From Pseudoxanthobacter soli DSM 19599 (lineage in GTDB: Bacteria; Pseudomonadota; Alphaproteobacteria; Rhizobiales; Segnochrobactraceae), in contig NZ_FRXO01000008.1 of the NCBI RefSeq assembly GCF_900148505.1, forward strand, positions 62,001 through 126,000: 64,000 nt of DNA, written 5' to 3'. Within the stretch, counting starts at the first letter, position 1, and every line of letters starts with the position of its first letter. The position numbers and the translations under genes were made by a program. Below are positions 32,247 through 40,872 of this stretch, in pieces. The notes below the pieces were generated by a model. The model saw only the letters and a list, made by a program, of their open reading frames with translations, made no database searches and was not told the origin of the DNA.

Positions 32247-33509
32247 ATGGTCTCGCCCGCCCGACCGCTGGACATCCTCATCCTCGGCCTCAACTACGCC
32301 CCGGAAAAGGTCGGGATCGCCGTCTATACGGCGGGGCTGGCCGAAACCCTGGCCGCACGCGGCCACCGAATCCGGGTCGTAGCCGGCAAGCCCTACTATC
32401 CGTCCTGGTCGGTGCCGACGGGATTTCATGACGGCTGGTGGCGCAGGAGCGTCGAGAACGGCGTCGATCTCACCCGCGTCGCACACTACGTTCCGTCCCG
32501 GCCGAGCGGCGCGCGGCGCATCCTGCACCACCTGAGCTTCGCGCTGTCGGCCCTGCTGCCGGCCGTGAGCGCCGCTGTTGCCCGCCGCCCCGACCTCGTG
32601 GTGACGATCGCCCCTTCCCTGCTCTCCGCACCGGTCGCCAAGGTCGCAGGCTGGGCATGCGGGGCGAAGACCTGGATCCACGTCCAGGACTTCGAGGTGG
32701 AGGCGGCGGCGGCGACGGGGCTGGTAAAGCGGCAGGGCCTGCTCGGGCTCGCGCTGCGCATCGAGACGGCCATGCTTGGGCGTTTCGACCGTGTCAGTTC
32801 GATCTCGCCCGCGATGTGCCGCAAATGCGTCGCCAAGGGCGTGCCGCCGGATCGCGTGGTCGAGTTCCGCAACTGGGCCGACATCGACGGCGTGCGCCCG
32901 CTGGAAGGCCTTTCGTCCTATCGGGCGGAATGGGGCGTGTCGACGCCCTCTGTCGCGCTCTACTCGGGCAACATCGCCAACAAGCAGGGCATCGACCTCG
33001 TGGTCGAGGCGGCCGAGCGCCTGCGCCACCGCCGGGATCTGACCTTCGTCATCTGCGGCGAAGGCCCGAACCGCGCCCGCCTCGAATCAAGGGCGGCGGG
33101 CCTGCCGAACGTCGTCTTCCGGGATCTGCAGCCGCGCGAGCGTCTCGGCGACCTCCTCGGCCTTGCAACCGTGCACCTGCTGCCGCAGCTCGCGGATGCG
33201 GCCGATCTGGTGCTGCCGTCGAAGCTCACCAACATGCTGGCGTCGGGTCGGCCGGTCGTGGCCACGGCCCATCCGGGCACGGGCCTCGCGGAGGAAGTGG
33301 ACGGCTGCGGCCTCGTGGTGCCCCCGGGCGATCCCGCAGCCTTCGCCGTGGCCGTCGAGCACCTTATCGACGATCCCGGGGAGCGGACCGCGCTCGGTGC
33401 GGCGGCGCGAGCGCGTGCGGAACAGCGCTGGGTGCAGTCGGCCATCATCGACGGGTTCGAGCGGGAAGCCTACCGCCTGCTCGACGGCGTCTCGCGGCGA
33501 GAGGCATAG
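32247..33509 (+). CDS. WcaI-like glycosyltransferase (GT4)
   Basis: 420 residues from MVSPARPLDILILGLNYAPEK. Strong similarity to WcaI-type colanic-acid glycosyltransferases: NYAPEKVGIAVYTAGLAETLAARGHRIRVVAGKPYYPSW, TWIHVQDFEVEAA, ISPAMCRKCVAKGV, VVEFRNWADID, VALYSGNIANKQGIDLVVEAAERL, FVICGEGPNRARLES, VHLLPQLADAADLVLPSKLTNMLASGRPVVATA. It adds a sugar to the lipid-linked repeat unit of an exopolysaccharide. The start lacks a strong Shine-Dalgarno and could lie upstream. It is transcribed away from the minus-strand EPS genes. Confidence 0.88.
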   Translation: MVSPARPLDILILGLNYAPEKVGIAVYTAGLAETLAARGHRIRVVAGKPYYPSWSVPTGFHDGWWRRSVENGVDLTRVAHYVPSRPSGARRILHHLSFALSALLPAVSAAVARRPDLVVTIAPSLLSAPVAKVAGWACGAKTWIHVQDFEVEAAAATGLVKRQGLLGLALRIETAMLGRFDRVSSISPAMCRKCVAKGVPPDRVVEFRNWADIDGVRPLEGLSSYRAEWGVSTPSVALYSGNIANKQGIDLVVEAAERLRHRRDLTFVICGEGPNRARLESRAAGLPNVVFRDLQPRERLGDLLGLATVHLLPQLADAADLVLPSKLTNMLASGRPVVATAHPGTGLAEEVDGCGLVVPPGDPAAFAVAVEHLIDDPGERTALGAAARARAEQRWVQSAIIDGFEREAYRLLDGVSRREA

Positions 33510-33580
33510 CGGCACGCCGCCCCCACGGCGGAGGGCGACGGCACGGAGCGATCCTGCCCGGATGCCCTCCTCGGGCGGCC

Positions 33581-34288
33581 TCAGTCGCGCGCTTGCAGCA
33601 GGTAGTCGTGGCGGGACAGCTTGGCGACCATGTCGTAACGATGCCCGACCACATCGAGCACGGCATCGATATCCGCCGTCTCGATCAGGATGCGGCGCGG
33701 CCGGTGGCGTTCGAGATCGAGCCCCTTGAGCACGGGGATCTCGTATCCCTCAACATCGAGGGACAACAGGTCGACGGCGGGGCTGCCCGCTTCATCGAGG
33801 ATTTCCGACATCGTCCGGATTGTCGCGGTCACGGTCTTCGGATTCTCGCCGAACAGCCCGCCCCAGGAAGCGGTCGCCGATCCGCGGCCGATGCTCGAGA
33901 CGAGGTCGCCGAACGGAAAGGAGATCACGGTCCCGGAATCCTCCGGCGCGCCTAGCGCGGCCTGCACGACGGTCGCCTTGCGGGCAGCCCGGGCGAGGCC
34001 GGCCAGGTGCTCGCTCGGCTCGATCAGCAGACCGGTCCAGCCGAGCTTCCGCTCGAGATAATAGGTGTTGGACTGGTCGACCCCGTCATTGGCGCCGGCC
34101 TCGATAAAGAAACCGGGCCTGTCCTTGGGCAGGTGGTCGATCAGCTTGCGGTCGAGACCCGCCAGCCCCGTATAGGGTTCGCCGCCGAAGAATTCGAGGA
34201 GCCGCAACCGGTAGAACTTGAGCCGCTTCTTGCCCCTGATGCCGACGAGGACCGTCAGAAGCGACTTCAGAGAACTGGAAACGGACAT
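33581..34288 (-). CDS. FkbM-family methyltransferase (second copy)
   Basis: 235 residues. GFFIEAGANDGVDQSNTYYLERKLGWTGLLIEPSE is the SAM-binding region and VDLLSLDVEGYEIPVLKGLDLERHRPRRILIETADI the C-terminal FkbM signature. It is not closely similar to the first copy. It sits between WcaI and Wzx in the opposite direction. Probable role: methylation of a sugar hydroxyl in the surface glycan. Confidence 0.9.
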   Translation of the reverse strand: MSVSSSLKSLLTVLVGIRGKKRLKFYRLRLLEFFGGEPYTGLAGLDRKLIDHLPKDRPGFFIEAGANDGVDQSNTYYLERKLGWTGLLIEPSEHLAGLARAARKATVVQAALGAPEDSGTVISFPFGDLVSSIGRGSATASWGGLFGENPKTVTATIRTMSEILDEAGSPAVDLLSLDVEGYEIPVLKGLDLERHRPRRILIETADIDAVLDVVGHRYDMVAKLSRHDYLLQARD

Positions 34289-34602
34289 CTACCGGGAAGC
34301 CTCCAACGGCGGGCAAAGCCCCCGCATGGTAGCGTGCGGCCGTTCGCCAATCCAATCCTCGATCGCGAGAAGCCACGTGATGAACGTGGACAAGATCGAC
34401 GACCTCCCTCGCAGACCGGCGCGGAAAGCCCGGCCGGCCCGAAGGGTTCACGCGGCCGTCGGCGTTCTTCCGCGGCGCCCGTTTTCCGCCGTTGCTCCTC
34501 CCCGGCGAACGAATTAGTGCTGGATCCCGTTGCCGCCCTCGTCATCCCCGGGCGGAACAGGAACGATATCGGCGAACGGCACGGAGGGTGGAAGGCACGG
34601 GA
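34289..34602. other. Divergent intergenic region upstream of wzx-like gene
   Basis: 314 bases between the second FkbM gene and the flippase gene. No gene, clear terminator or recognised operator is seen. Confidence 0.4.
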
Positions 34603-35973
34603 ATGGGGGTCAGTCTTCGCCGCCTGCGCGGCTCTCCGGTGTTGCGGGGGGCCGGCGCCAACATCTATGTCCAGATCGTCCGCGCCATAGGCCAGCTGGT
34701 CTCCGTGCCGATCCTGATCAAGTACTGGGGCGTCGATACCTACGGCCTCTGGCTGCTGCTGTTCAGCGTGCCCGGCTATCTGGTGGTGGCTGATTTCGGC
34801 CTCGCCCAGGCCGCGACCGCCGAGATGCTGGCCCATGTCGCCAAGGGCCGACGCGCCGACGCGGTCGCGACCTACCGCGCGGTGCGCATCCTGGTGCTGG
34901 CCATCAATGCTGCGTGCCTCCTGCTTGCGGCGGTGCTGGCATTCGGCCTCCTCTCCGGTGTGCTTGCGCCCTACGACGAACGGGCCGGCGGCAGCGTCGC
35001 ACTCGTGCTGATGATCCTGACGCTCTACGGCACCATCACCATCCAGAACGGCGTCACCAGCAGCGGCTACATCGCCACCGGTGGATATGCCCTCAACAGC
35101 TACATCATCGGCACGATGTATCTTGCCGAGACGGTGGCGTCGTGGATCGTGGTCGGCCTCGGCGGATCGATCGTCCACGCGGCGCTTTCCTACCTCGTCG
35201 TGCGCGGCGTGACGTCGGTGATCATGATGATCGGCCTGCGACGGCGGGCACCGTGGCTCGCCGAGGGCGGATGGAGCGCCTCCCCGACCCACATCCGGCG
35301 CCTGCTGCGGCCCGCCGCCGCGCTGGTCGCCTTGACCGGCGGACAGGCGGCGACGATCGAGGGCGGCACGATGGTGGTCGGCCTCGCCAACGGCGCGATG
35401 GCCGTTCCGGTGTTCACGACGGCCCGCACGCTCACACGGGTCGCGCTGCAGGCGGTACTCGTGGTGAACCGGGCCATGATGCCCTCGTTCAGCATCGCCA
35501 ACGCGACCGACGGCCGGGCGCGCATGAAGCGCTTCGCGCTGATCAGCGTTGCGCTGTCCCTCGCCTGCAGCCTGCCGATCATGGCCGGCGCGGCGCTGTT
35601 CGGCCCGGAGCTCATCTCTCTCTGGACGCACGGCCACGTGCGGCCGGACCTGACGTTCCTGATGCTGATGGCGCTCAGCATGGCGCTCAACAGCCTCTGG
35701 CTGCCGCTTTCGAACCTGCTGACCTCGATCAACCGGCAGGCGGGCTTCGCTTATTTCTTCCTGTTCGCCTCGCTTGCCGGGCTCGGTCTCTGCCTGCTGC
35801 TGTCGCGGCCGTTCGGACTGACGGGCGTCGCGATCGCCATGGTCGCGGTCGATTTCGTCATGCTGGTCTGGGTGTCGCGGCTGATCGGTTCGCTCGGCAT
35901 CATCCACCTGCGGGATTTCCGCGACGCGTTCTCGGCCCTGCGGCAGCTGCTCGCAGGCCGCCTGAGGCGCTGA
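34603..35973 (+). CDS. Wzx-like lipopolysaccharide/exopolysaccharide flippase
   Basis: 456 residues with GGAAGG upstream of the ATG. About 12-14 membrane helices (LLLFSVPGYLVVADFGLAQAATAEML, VLVLAINAACLLLAAVLAFGLL, FLLFASLAGLGLCLLLS, GVAIAMVAVDFVMLVWV) and family marks GVDTYGLWLLLFSVPGYLVVADFGLAQA. Wzx proteins flip lipid-linked repeat units across the inner membrane. With the Wzy-like polymerase at the other end of the cluster this suggests a Wzx/Wzy-dependent polysaccharide. It converges on the sigma factor gene with a 17-base gap. Confidence 0.88.
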   Translation: MGVSLRRLRGSPVLRGAGANIYVQIVRAIGQLVSVPILIKYWGVDTYGLWLLLFSVPGYLVVADFGLAQAATAEMLAHVAKGRRADAVATYRAVRILVLAINAACLLLAAVLAFGLLSGVLAPYDERAGGSVALVLMILTLYGTITIQNGVTSSGYIATGGYALNSYIIGTMYLAETVASWIVVGLGGSIVHAALSYLVVRGVTSVIMMIGLRRRAPWLAEGGWSASPTHIRRLLRPAAALVALTGGQAATIEGGTMVVGLANGAMAVPVFTTARTLTRVALQAVLVVNRAMMPSFSIANATDGRARMKRFALISVALSLACSLPIMAGAALFGPELISLWTHGHVRPDLTFLMLMALSMALNSLWLPLSNLLTSINRQAGFAYFFLFASLAGLGLCLLLSRPFGLTGVAIAMVAVDFVMLVWVSRLIGSLGIIHLRDFRDAFSALRQLLAGRLRR

Positions 35974-35990
35974 CGGCAGGTCCCGCCGGT

Positions 35991-36893
35991 TCAGTGCGAC
36001 GGGCCGGGAGGTATCGTGTTGTCCAGCACACCGACGATCTGACCGAGCTTGTCGGGATTGCGCGTGATGTAGATCGCGACGATGCGGCTGTCCTCGATCT
36101 CGAAAGCGGTGGTCTGGAGAATGCCGCCGCGCTCGCGGCTGACATAGCCGGGCAACCCGTCGATCCACATCGGGCGCAGGAAGACGGCTTCGCGGGTGAT
36201 GCGCTTGCGGTGAAGGCCGGCATAGAGCCGCAGCACCCGCGCGAGCCCGGAGACGGGGTTGAGGAACGCGATCACCTTGCCGCCGCCATCCGACCTGAGC
36301 ACGACGTTTTCGGCCAGGAGCGCCTGCAGGGCGCCGACATCGCCGTTCTGGGCGGCGGTGAAAAAGGCCCGGGCCAGACGATCCCCCTCACCCCGCTCGA
36401 CCTTGTAGCGCGGGCGCGCCTCACGCACATGCCGGCGCGCGCGGGAGGCGAGCTGCCGCACCGCGGCCGCGTCGCGGCCGAGGGTCGAGGCCACCTCGTC
36501 GAGCGGCACGTCGAACACATCGTGCAGCAGGAACGCGGCCCGCTCCAGCGGCGAGAGACGCTCCAGCGCCAGCATCAGGGTCAGCGTCAGTTCGTCGGGC
36601 CGCATGGCCTCGTCCGGCGGTTCGGCCACGGGTTCGGGCAACCACGCGCCGACATAGGTTTCGCGCCGCGCGCGGGCCGACGACATGGCATCGAGGCAAA
36701 GGCGGGTGACGGTGCGGTTGAGATAGGCGGCGGGGGTTTCCACCTCTGCGACATCCACCCGCTGCCAGCGCAGCCAGGCGTCCTGCACGATGTCCTCCGC
36801 CTCGGCCATGGAGCCGAGCATGCGATAGGCGAGGCGCAGCAGCCGCGGCCGCTGCGCCTCGAAGATCGCCGTGGCGCCGTCAGGCGGCCGCAT
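35991..36893 (-). CDS. ECF41/SigJ-type RNA polymerase sigma factor with SnoaL-like C-terminus
   Basis: 300 residues. Sigma-2 region 12-80 (FEAQRPRLLRLAYRMLGSMAEAEDIVQDAWLRW), sigma-4 region about 108-155 (LERLSPLERAAFLLHDVFDVPLDEVASTLGRDAAAVRQLASRARRHV), then a SnoaL/NTF2-like domain (FFTAAQNGDVGALQALLAENVVLRSDGGG to NPDKL). In ECF41 the C-terminal domain takes the place of a classical anti-sigma factor. Its start overlaps the preceding gene, a carboxymuconolactone decarboxylase-like protein, by 14 bases, the characteristic ECF41 partner arrangement. Confidence 0.9.
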   Translation of the reverse strand: MRPPDGATAIFEAQRPRLLRLAYRMLGSMAEAEDIVQDAWLRWQRVDVAEVETPAAYLNRTVTRLCLDAMSSARARRETYVGAWLPEPVAEPPDEAMRPDELTLTLMLALERLSPLERAAFLLHDVFDVPLDEVASTLGRDAAAVRQLASRARRHVREARPRYKVERGEGDRLARAFFTAAQNGDVGALQALLAENVVLRSDGGGKVIAFLNPVSGLARVLRLYAGLHRKRITREAVFLRPMWIDGLPGYVSRERGGILQTTAFEIEDSRIVAIYITRNPDKLGQIVGVLDNTIPPGPSH

Positions 36894-37344
36894 CGGCCGC
36901 GCTCACCGGATGGGAAACCCGGAATCCGACCTGAAGGCGGTTCCACACATTGATCGCGCCGATCGCGAGGGTGAGGTTCACCTGCTCGGCCTCCGTGAAG
37001 GCGGCTTTCAACAGCTCGTAATCCTCGTCGGGCGCGTGCGTTTCCGCCACGCGGGTGAGGGCTTCCGTCCAGGCGAGCGCCGCGCGCTCACGCTGGGTGT
37101 AGAGCGGAGATTCCCGCCAGCCGTTCAGCATGTAAAGCCGCATCTCGCTCTCACCGCGCTTGCGCAGATCGGTGGCGTGCATGTGGATGCAGAAGGCGCA
37201 GCCGTTGATCTGCGACGCGCGCAGCTTCACGAGTTCGAGCAGATTGTGGTCGAGGCCGCTCGCCCTGAGCGTGGCCTCGAGGTCCATCATGGCCTTGATG
37301 GGCGCGGGGGCCAGTTTGAAGGGATCCGTCACGCGCGGTGTCAT
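36880..37344 (-). CDS. Carboxymuconolactone decarboxylase/AhpD-family protein
   Basis: 154 residues, GGAG upstream of the ATG. AhpD-type redox motif NGCAFCIHMHATDLRKRGES: Cys49, Cys52 and His56, in a CxxC-x3-H pattern. Also RLYMLNGWRESPLYTQRERAALAWTEALTRV. Genes of this type are known targets of ECF41 sigma factors and are usually adjacent to them. The reaction may be reduction of a peroxide or another small compound. Confidence 0.9.
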   Translation of the reverse strand: MTPRVTDPFKLAPAPIKAMMDLEATLRASGLDHNLLELVKLRASQINGCAFCIHMHATDLRKRGESEMRLYMLNGWRESPLYTQRERAALAWTEALTRVAETHAPDEDYELLKAAFTEAEQVNLTLAIGAINVWNRLQVGFRVSHPVSAADAAA

Positions 37345-37821
37345 TCCGATCTCCGTTTCAGCGGGCTTGAGCACAACCCGTTCAGACCGAACCGATCTGA
37401 ACGGCAGGGATATGCTCAAGCTTTTGAATCTGGAGCGATTTCTCGTCGATCTGATGAGTCCATCAGATCGGAGAGCGCTCCAACGCGGACATGACGGCGC
37501 GGCCGGACCGCTTGTGACATGCGCCGCGGTTTTTTCTCCGAACGGCGCTTTTTCTTCTCCCAACCATCGCTGGGGCGCGTGCGCGCAGCGGGAAGAAGGC
37601 TGCACGGGCATCGCTAGAATGACCGCGACGGCGCCTTCCCTTCGGCTCCCCGCATCGTCGGGCCGGCTCGTCCGCCTTCGTGCAACCGCCGGTCCGGAAC
37701 GCGCCCCCGGGCCGGACCGGCGGTTCACAAAGCCCTGAGGCGTGCGGATCGCTGGATTGAACATGATCCCGGCGAAGAATGCTGGCATAATGAGCGCCGG
37801 CTCGATTGCGCGTCCCGGATC
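37345..37821. other. 477-base intergenic region with a full-length repeat
   Basis: Between the AhpD-like gene (minus) and the AraC gene (plus). 37364-37483 is dispersed repeat copy 6; the remainder shows no gene. An ECF41-type promoter for the AhpD-like gene is expected here, but I did not recognise one. Confidence 0.5.
37364..37483. repeat. Dispersed double-hairpin repeat, copy 6 (full length)
   Basis: About 120 bases with two nested hairpins. First: outer stem GCTTGAGCA/TGCTCAAGC and inner stem CGTTCAGA/TCTGAACG. Linker TTTTGAATC. Second: outer stem TGGAGCG/CGCTCCA and inner stem CGATCTGATG-AGTC-CATCAGATCG. This copy defines the family. Confidence 0.85.
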
Positions 37822-38790
37822 ATGCTCAGCTTCAACACGGACGACCTGCGCCCCCAGGATCGATTCGATCACTGGTGCGAGGTCCGCGGAAAGACCCTGT
37901 TCGGGGTCACCATCGAACTGGAGCGCGAACAGCGTTCCGGCTTCCGCGGGCAATTCGCCGCGTGGAAGCGCGGCGCTGCCGTGGTCTCGGAGATGCAGGC
38001 CTCGTCCTATCGCATCGGCCGCAGCGCGGCGGACATCGCCCGCCGGCCCGAGAACAGCCTGTCCATCGGCATGACCGTGCGCGGCCCAGGGTGGCTGGAC
38101 GCCGGACGGCAGCCTTACCAGCGCGTGGGTGAAGGCCAGCTCACCCTCCAGCACTCCAACCTGCCGTTCCAGGCGGTCCCGAAGCGGTCCGACGGGTTCG
38201 AATTCCGGCTCCTGAAGATTCCGATCGACAGCGAGATCGTGCTGGGGGCGGCGGCGCATGACCTGCACGCCGCTCTGTTGCCGCAGAGCGCTCCGTTCGC
38301 GCGGCCACTCACGGCGCTGTTTTCCGCGCTGGTGAACCCGGGAGCGGACCTTGATGACCCGGCGCGGGACGTCGTGCACGCCGCGCGGCTCGTGCTTCTC
38401 GCCCGGGGCCGGCTGCCCGCCGGAATGCCGGAATGCCGGGCGGCGCTGCGCACCGGCTTCTTCCACGCCGCCCGTGAGATCATGGCCCGCGACCTGCATC
38501 GCCCGGCGCTTTCGCCGGAGGCGGTCGCCCGGGAACTGGGGATCTCGGTCCGCCAGATCCACGTGCTGTTCGAGCCGACAGGCCTGTCCTTCATGCGCAC
38601 GCTGACGGCCATGCGAGTGCGGGAGGCGGCGCGGCGGCTGCAGGCGGAGCCGCGCATGTCGGTTGCCGACATCGCCTTCGACTGCGGCTTCGAAAGCCTG
38701 TCCGTGTTCTACCGGGCGTTCCAGAAGGCCTATGACATGAGCCCGCGTGAACACCGCATGGCCGGCCTGGCGCGTCAGGCGACCGGTTGA
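37822..38790 (+). CDS. AraC-family transcriptional regulator
   Basis: 322 residues. The N-terminal half resembles the AraC-binding-like domain of FeaR/OruR-type activators (QDRFDHWCEVRGKTLFGVTIE, RRPENSLSIGMTVRGPGWL, VGEGQLTLQHSN). The C-terminal 100 residues are two AraC HTH motifs (LSPEAVARELGISVRQIHVLFEPTGLSFMRTLTAMRVREAARRL, SVADIAFDCGFESLSVFYRAFQKAYDMSPREHR). The inducer and targets are unknown. It is 25 bases from the convergent MscS-type gene. Confidence 0.9.
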   Translation: MLSFNTDDLRPQDRFDHWCEVRGKTLFGVTIELEREQRSGFRGQFAAWKRGAAVVSEMQASSYRIGRSAADIARRPENSLSIGMTVRGPGWLDAGRQPYQRVGEGQLTLQHSNLPFQAVPKRSDGFEFRLLKIPIDSEIVLGAAAHDLHAALLPQSAPFARPLTALFSALVNPGADLDDPARDVVHAARLVLLARGRLPAGMPECRAALRTGFFHAAREIMARDLHRPALSPEAVARELGISVRQIHVLFEPTGLSFMRTLTAMRVREAARRLQAEPRMSVADIAFDCGFESLSVFYRAFQKAYDMSPREHRMAGLARQATG

Positions 38791-38815
38791 AACGACGGGG
38801 TGCCGGCCGCCCCGG

Positions 38816-40021
38816 TCAGGTGGACTGGAACACGCTCAGCCCGAATTCCGGCAGCATCGCCGTCAGGTGATCGAAGATGTCGGACTGGATGGCCTCATAG
38901 GCCTTCCAATCCGTCGTGGCGGTGAAGCAATAGACCTCGAGCGGCATCCCGTAGGGCCCGGGCGACAGATAGCGGACCATCGTCATCATGTCCTGGCGGA
39001 TGCCGGGATGATCGGCGAGATAGCTTTCCATATAGGCCCGGAACAGGCCGAGATTGGTCATGCGCCGCCGGTTGGCGGGGATGTCGGCGGGCGGGCCGAG
39101 CTTGGCGTTCCAGTCGGCGATCTCGCGGGTCTCGTTCGCCACGAAGTCGGTGATGCGGCGCAGATGGGAAAGCCGCTCGACGTCCGCATCGGCGAGGAAG
39201 CGCACGGTGCTCTGGTCGATCGGGATGGACCGCATGATGCGCCGGGCGCCCGCCTCGGTCATGCCGCGCCAGTTCTTGAACGGATCGGAGACGAGCTTGC
39301 GCACCGGGAAGGTGGAATAGGTGTTGTCCCAGTTGCGGACCGTCACCGAATAGAGCGACAGGTCGATCACGTTGCCGTTGGCGTCCATCGACGGCATCTC
39401 GATCCAGTCGCCGACCTTGACGATATCCGTCGAGGAAAGCTGAACCGAGGCGACGAGGGAGAGAAGCGTGTCCTGGAACACCAGGATAAGCACCGCCGTC
39501 AAGGCGCCGAGGCCGGACAACAGCAGCAGCGGCGAGCGGTTGATGATGACGGCGACCATCAGCACCGTCGCCATGGCATAGACGACGATGGCCGCGATCT
39601 GGACGTAGCCCTTGATGGAGTGGCCGGTGGCGGCGTGCCGGCTCTGCCACAGCTTGCCCGCCAGCCGCAGGCCGGCCACGGCCGCCATGGCGACGAACAG
39701 GATGGTGACGGCATCGGCGACGTTGCGCACCATCTGGGCGAGGGCCGGATGCAGCCCCGGAACCGCCGTGATCCAGTTCGAGATCACGATGGCCGGCGCC
39801 GCATCGGCCAGCCGCGCGACGATGCCGGCGTCCGCGACGTCCTTGCCCTTGATGAAGCTGATCCCGGCGATCATCGGGTTGAGGAAGCGCGCCAGCGCGA
39901 CATTGACGATCAGCCCGACGAGGGCCGCCGTCACCGCAAGCGCCACCACCCACAGCGCCGTCGCCAGCCACGGATGAAATCCGAGGATGGCCTCGATCCT
40001 CTCCATCGCACTGCCCGTCAT
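38816..40021 (-). CDS. MscS-type mechanosensitive channel, YbdG-like
   Basis: 401 residues. Several N-terminal membrane helices, then the MscS core: LSGLGALTAVLILVFQDTLLSLVASVQLSSTDIVKVGDWIEMP, VIDLSLYSVTVRNWDNTYSTFPVRKLVSDPFKNWRGMTEAGARRIMRSI, and a long cytoplasmic domain ending MLPEFGLSVFQST. The length and the NWRGM...GARR segment fit YbdG, a miniconductance channel opened by osmotic downshock. A second ATG at residue 6 is possible. Confidence 0.88.
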   Translation of the reverse strand: MTGSAMERIEAILGFHPWLATALWVVALAVTAALVGLIVNVALARFLNPMIAGISFIKGKDVADAGIVARLADAAPAIVISNWITAVPGLHPALAQMVRNVADAVTILFVAMAAVAGLRLAGKLWQSRHAATGHSIKGYVQIAAIVVYAMATVLMVAVIINRSPLLLLSGLGALTAVLILVFQDTLLSLVASVQLSSTDIVKVGDWIEMPSMDANGNVIDLSLYSVTVRNWDNTYSTFPVRKLVSDPFKNWRGMTEAGARRIMRSIPIDQSTVRFLADADVERLSHLRRITDFVANETREIADWNAKLGPPADIPANRRRMTNLGLFRAYMESYLADHPGIRQDMMTMVRYLSPGPYGMPLEVYCFTATTDWKAYEAIQSDIFDHLTAMLPEFGLSVFQST

Positions 40022-40155
40022 CTTGCCCGGCCGCCACGTTACTCCGCTTCAGGCTTATGACAGTTCGCTCCGTGCTTTGCCACCGTCCGCGCGGCGGGCA
40101 AGGGACGCCTCTCAGGCCTCGCCACAACGGCATCGGGTAAAGCAAGAGCCGAATG

Positions 40156-40872
40156 TCAGGAGACGATTCCCGTCTCGCGCAGGCGCCGCGCCGCGGCGCG
40201 GCCGAGCGCGATCTCGCGGCCCTCCGGACCGAGGGCGATGCGGGCGCGGCCGCCCTCGCCCCAATCGATCTTGCGCAGTTGCCGGAGGTTGACGATCAGC
40301 GACCGGCTCAGGCGCGAGAACGGTGGGCTCGGCAGTTCCGTCTCGAAATGGCCGAGGAGCCGGCAAATGAGGCGGTCGCGCTGCTCGATCACGGCAATGC
40401 GTGTGAAATCGCCTTCGGCGGTCAGCGACAGCACGCGCGAATGCGGCACCACCAGATACTCGCCGGGCATGTTGATGCTCAGCCGGGGCTCATCGCCCGC
40501 GAGCGGCGGCTGTGTCTCCGCCCGTCGCGCCCGCAGCCGCTTCAGCGTGACGGCGAGGCGTTCGGGATCGACCGGCTTGACGAGGAAATCCGCCGCGGCG
40601 ACGTCGAAGGCATCGACCGCATAGCGGCTGTAGGCCGTGACGAACACCACGTCGGGCCCGTCGTCGGTGCGGGAGAGCATCTCGAAGCCCCTCCCGTCTC
40701 CGAGTTCGACATCGAGGAAGACGATGTCGGGCCGGACCTTGCCCACCATCTCCGTCGCCGCGGCGAGGCAGTCCGCCTCGGCCACCACCGCGAGGTCCGG
40801 GTGGGCGGCGAGCAGGCGTTTGAGGCTCCGGCGCGCCGGCGGTTCGTCGTCGACGACCATCACGCGAAACAT
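40156..40872 (-). CDS. LytTR-family response regulator
   Basis: 238 residues. Receiver 1-115 with acidic pocket VMVVDDEPPARRSLKRLL, phosphoacceptor Asp54 in IVFLDVELGDGRG, VFVTAYSRYAVDAF and Lys in DFLVKPVD. LytTR DNA-binding domain about 135-238 (INMPGEYLVVPHSRVLSLTAEGDFTRIAV, PPFSRLSRSLIVNLRQLRKIDWG). The start at 40872 has a G-rich ribosome-binding site and overlaps the kinase gene by 13 bases; an alternative ATG lies at 40860. LytTR factors often control surface or secreted proteins. Confidence 0.93.
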   Translation of the reverse strand: MFRVMVVDDEPPARRSLKRLLAAHPDLAVVAEADCLAAATEMVGKVRPDIVFLDVELGDGRGFEMLSRTDDGPDVVFVTAYSRYAVDAFDVAAADFLVKPVDPERLAVTLKRLRARRAETQPPLAGDEPRLSINMPGEYLVVPHSRVLSLTAEGDFTRIAVIEQRDRLICRLLGHFETELPSPPFSRLSRSLIVNLRQLRKIDWGEGGRARIALGPEGREIALGRAAARRLRETGIVS

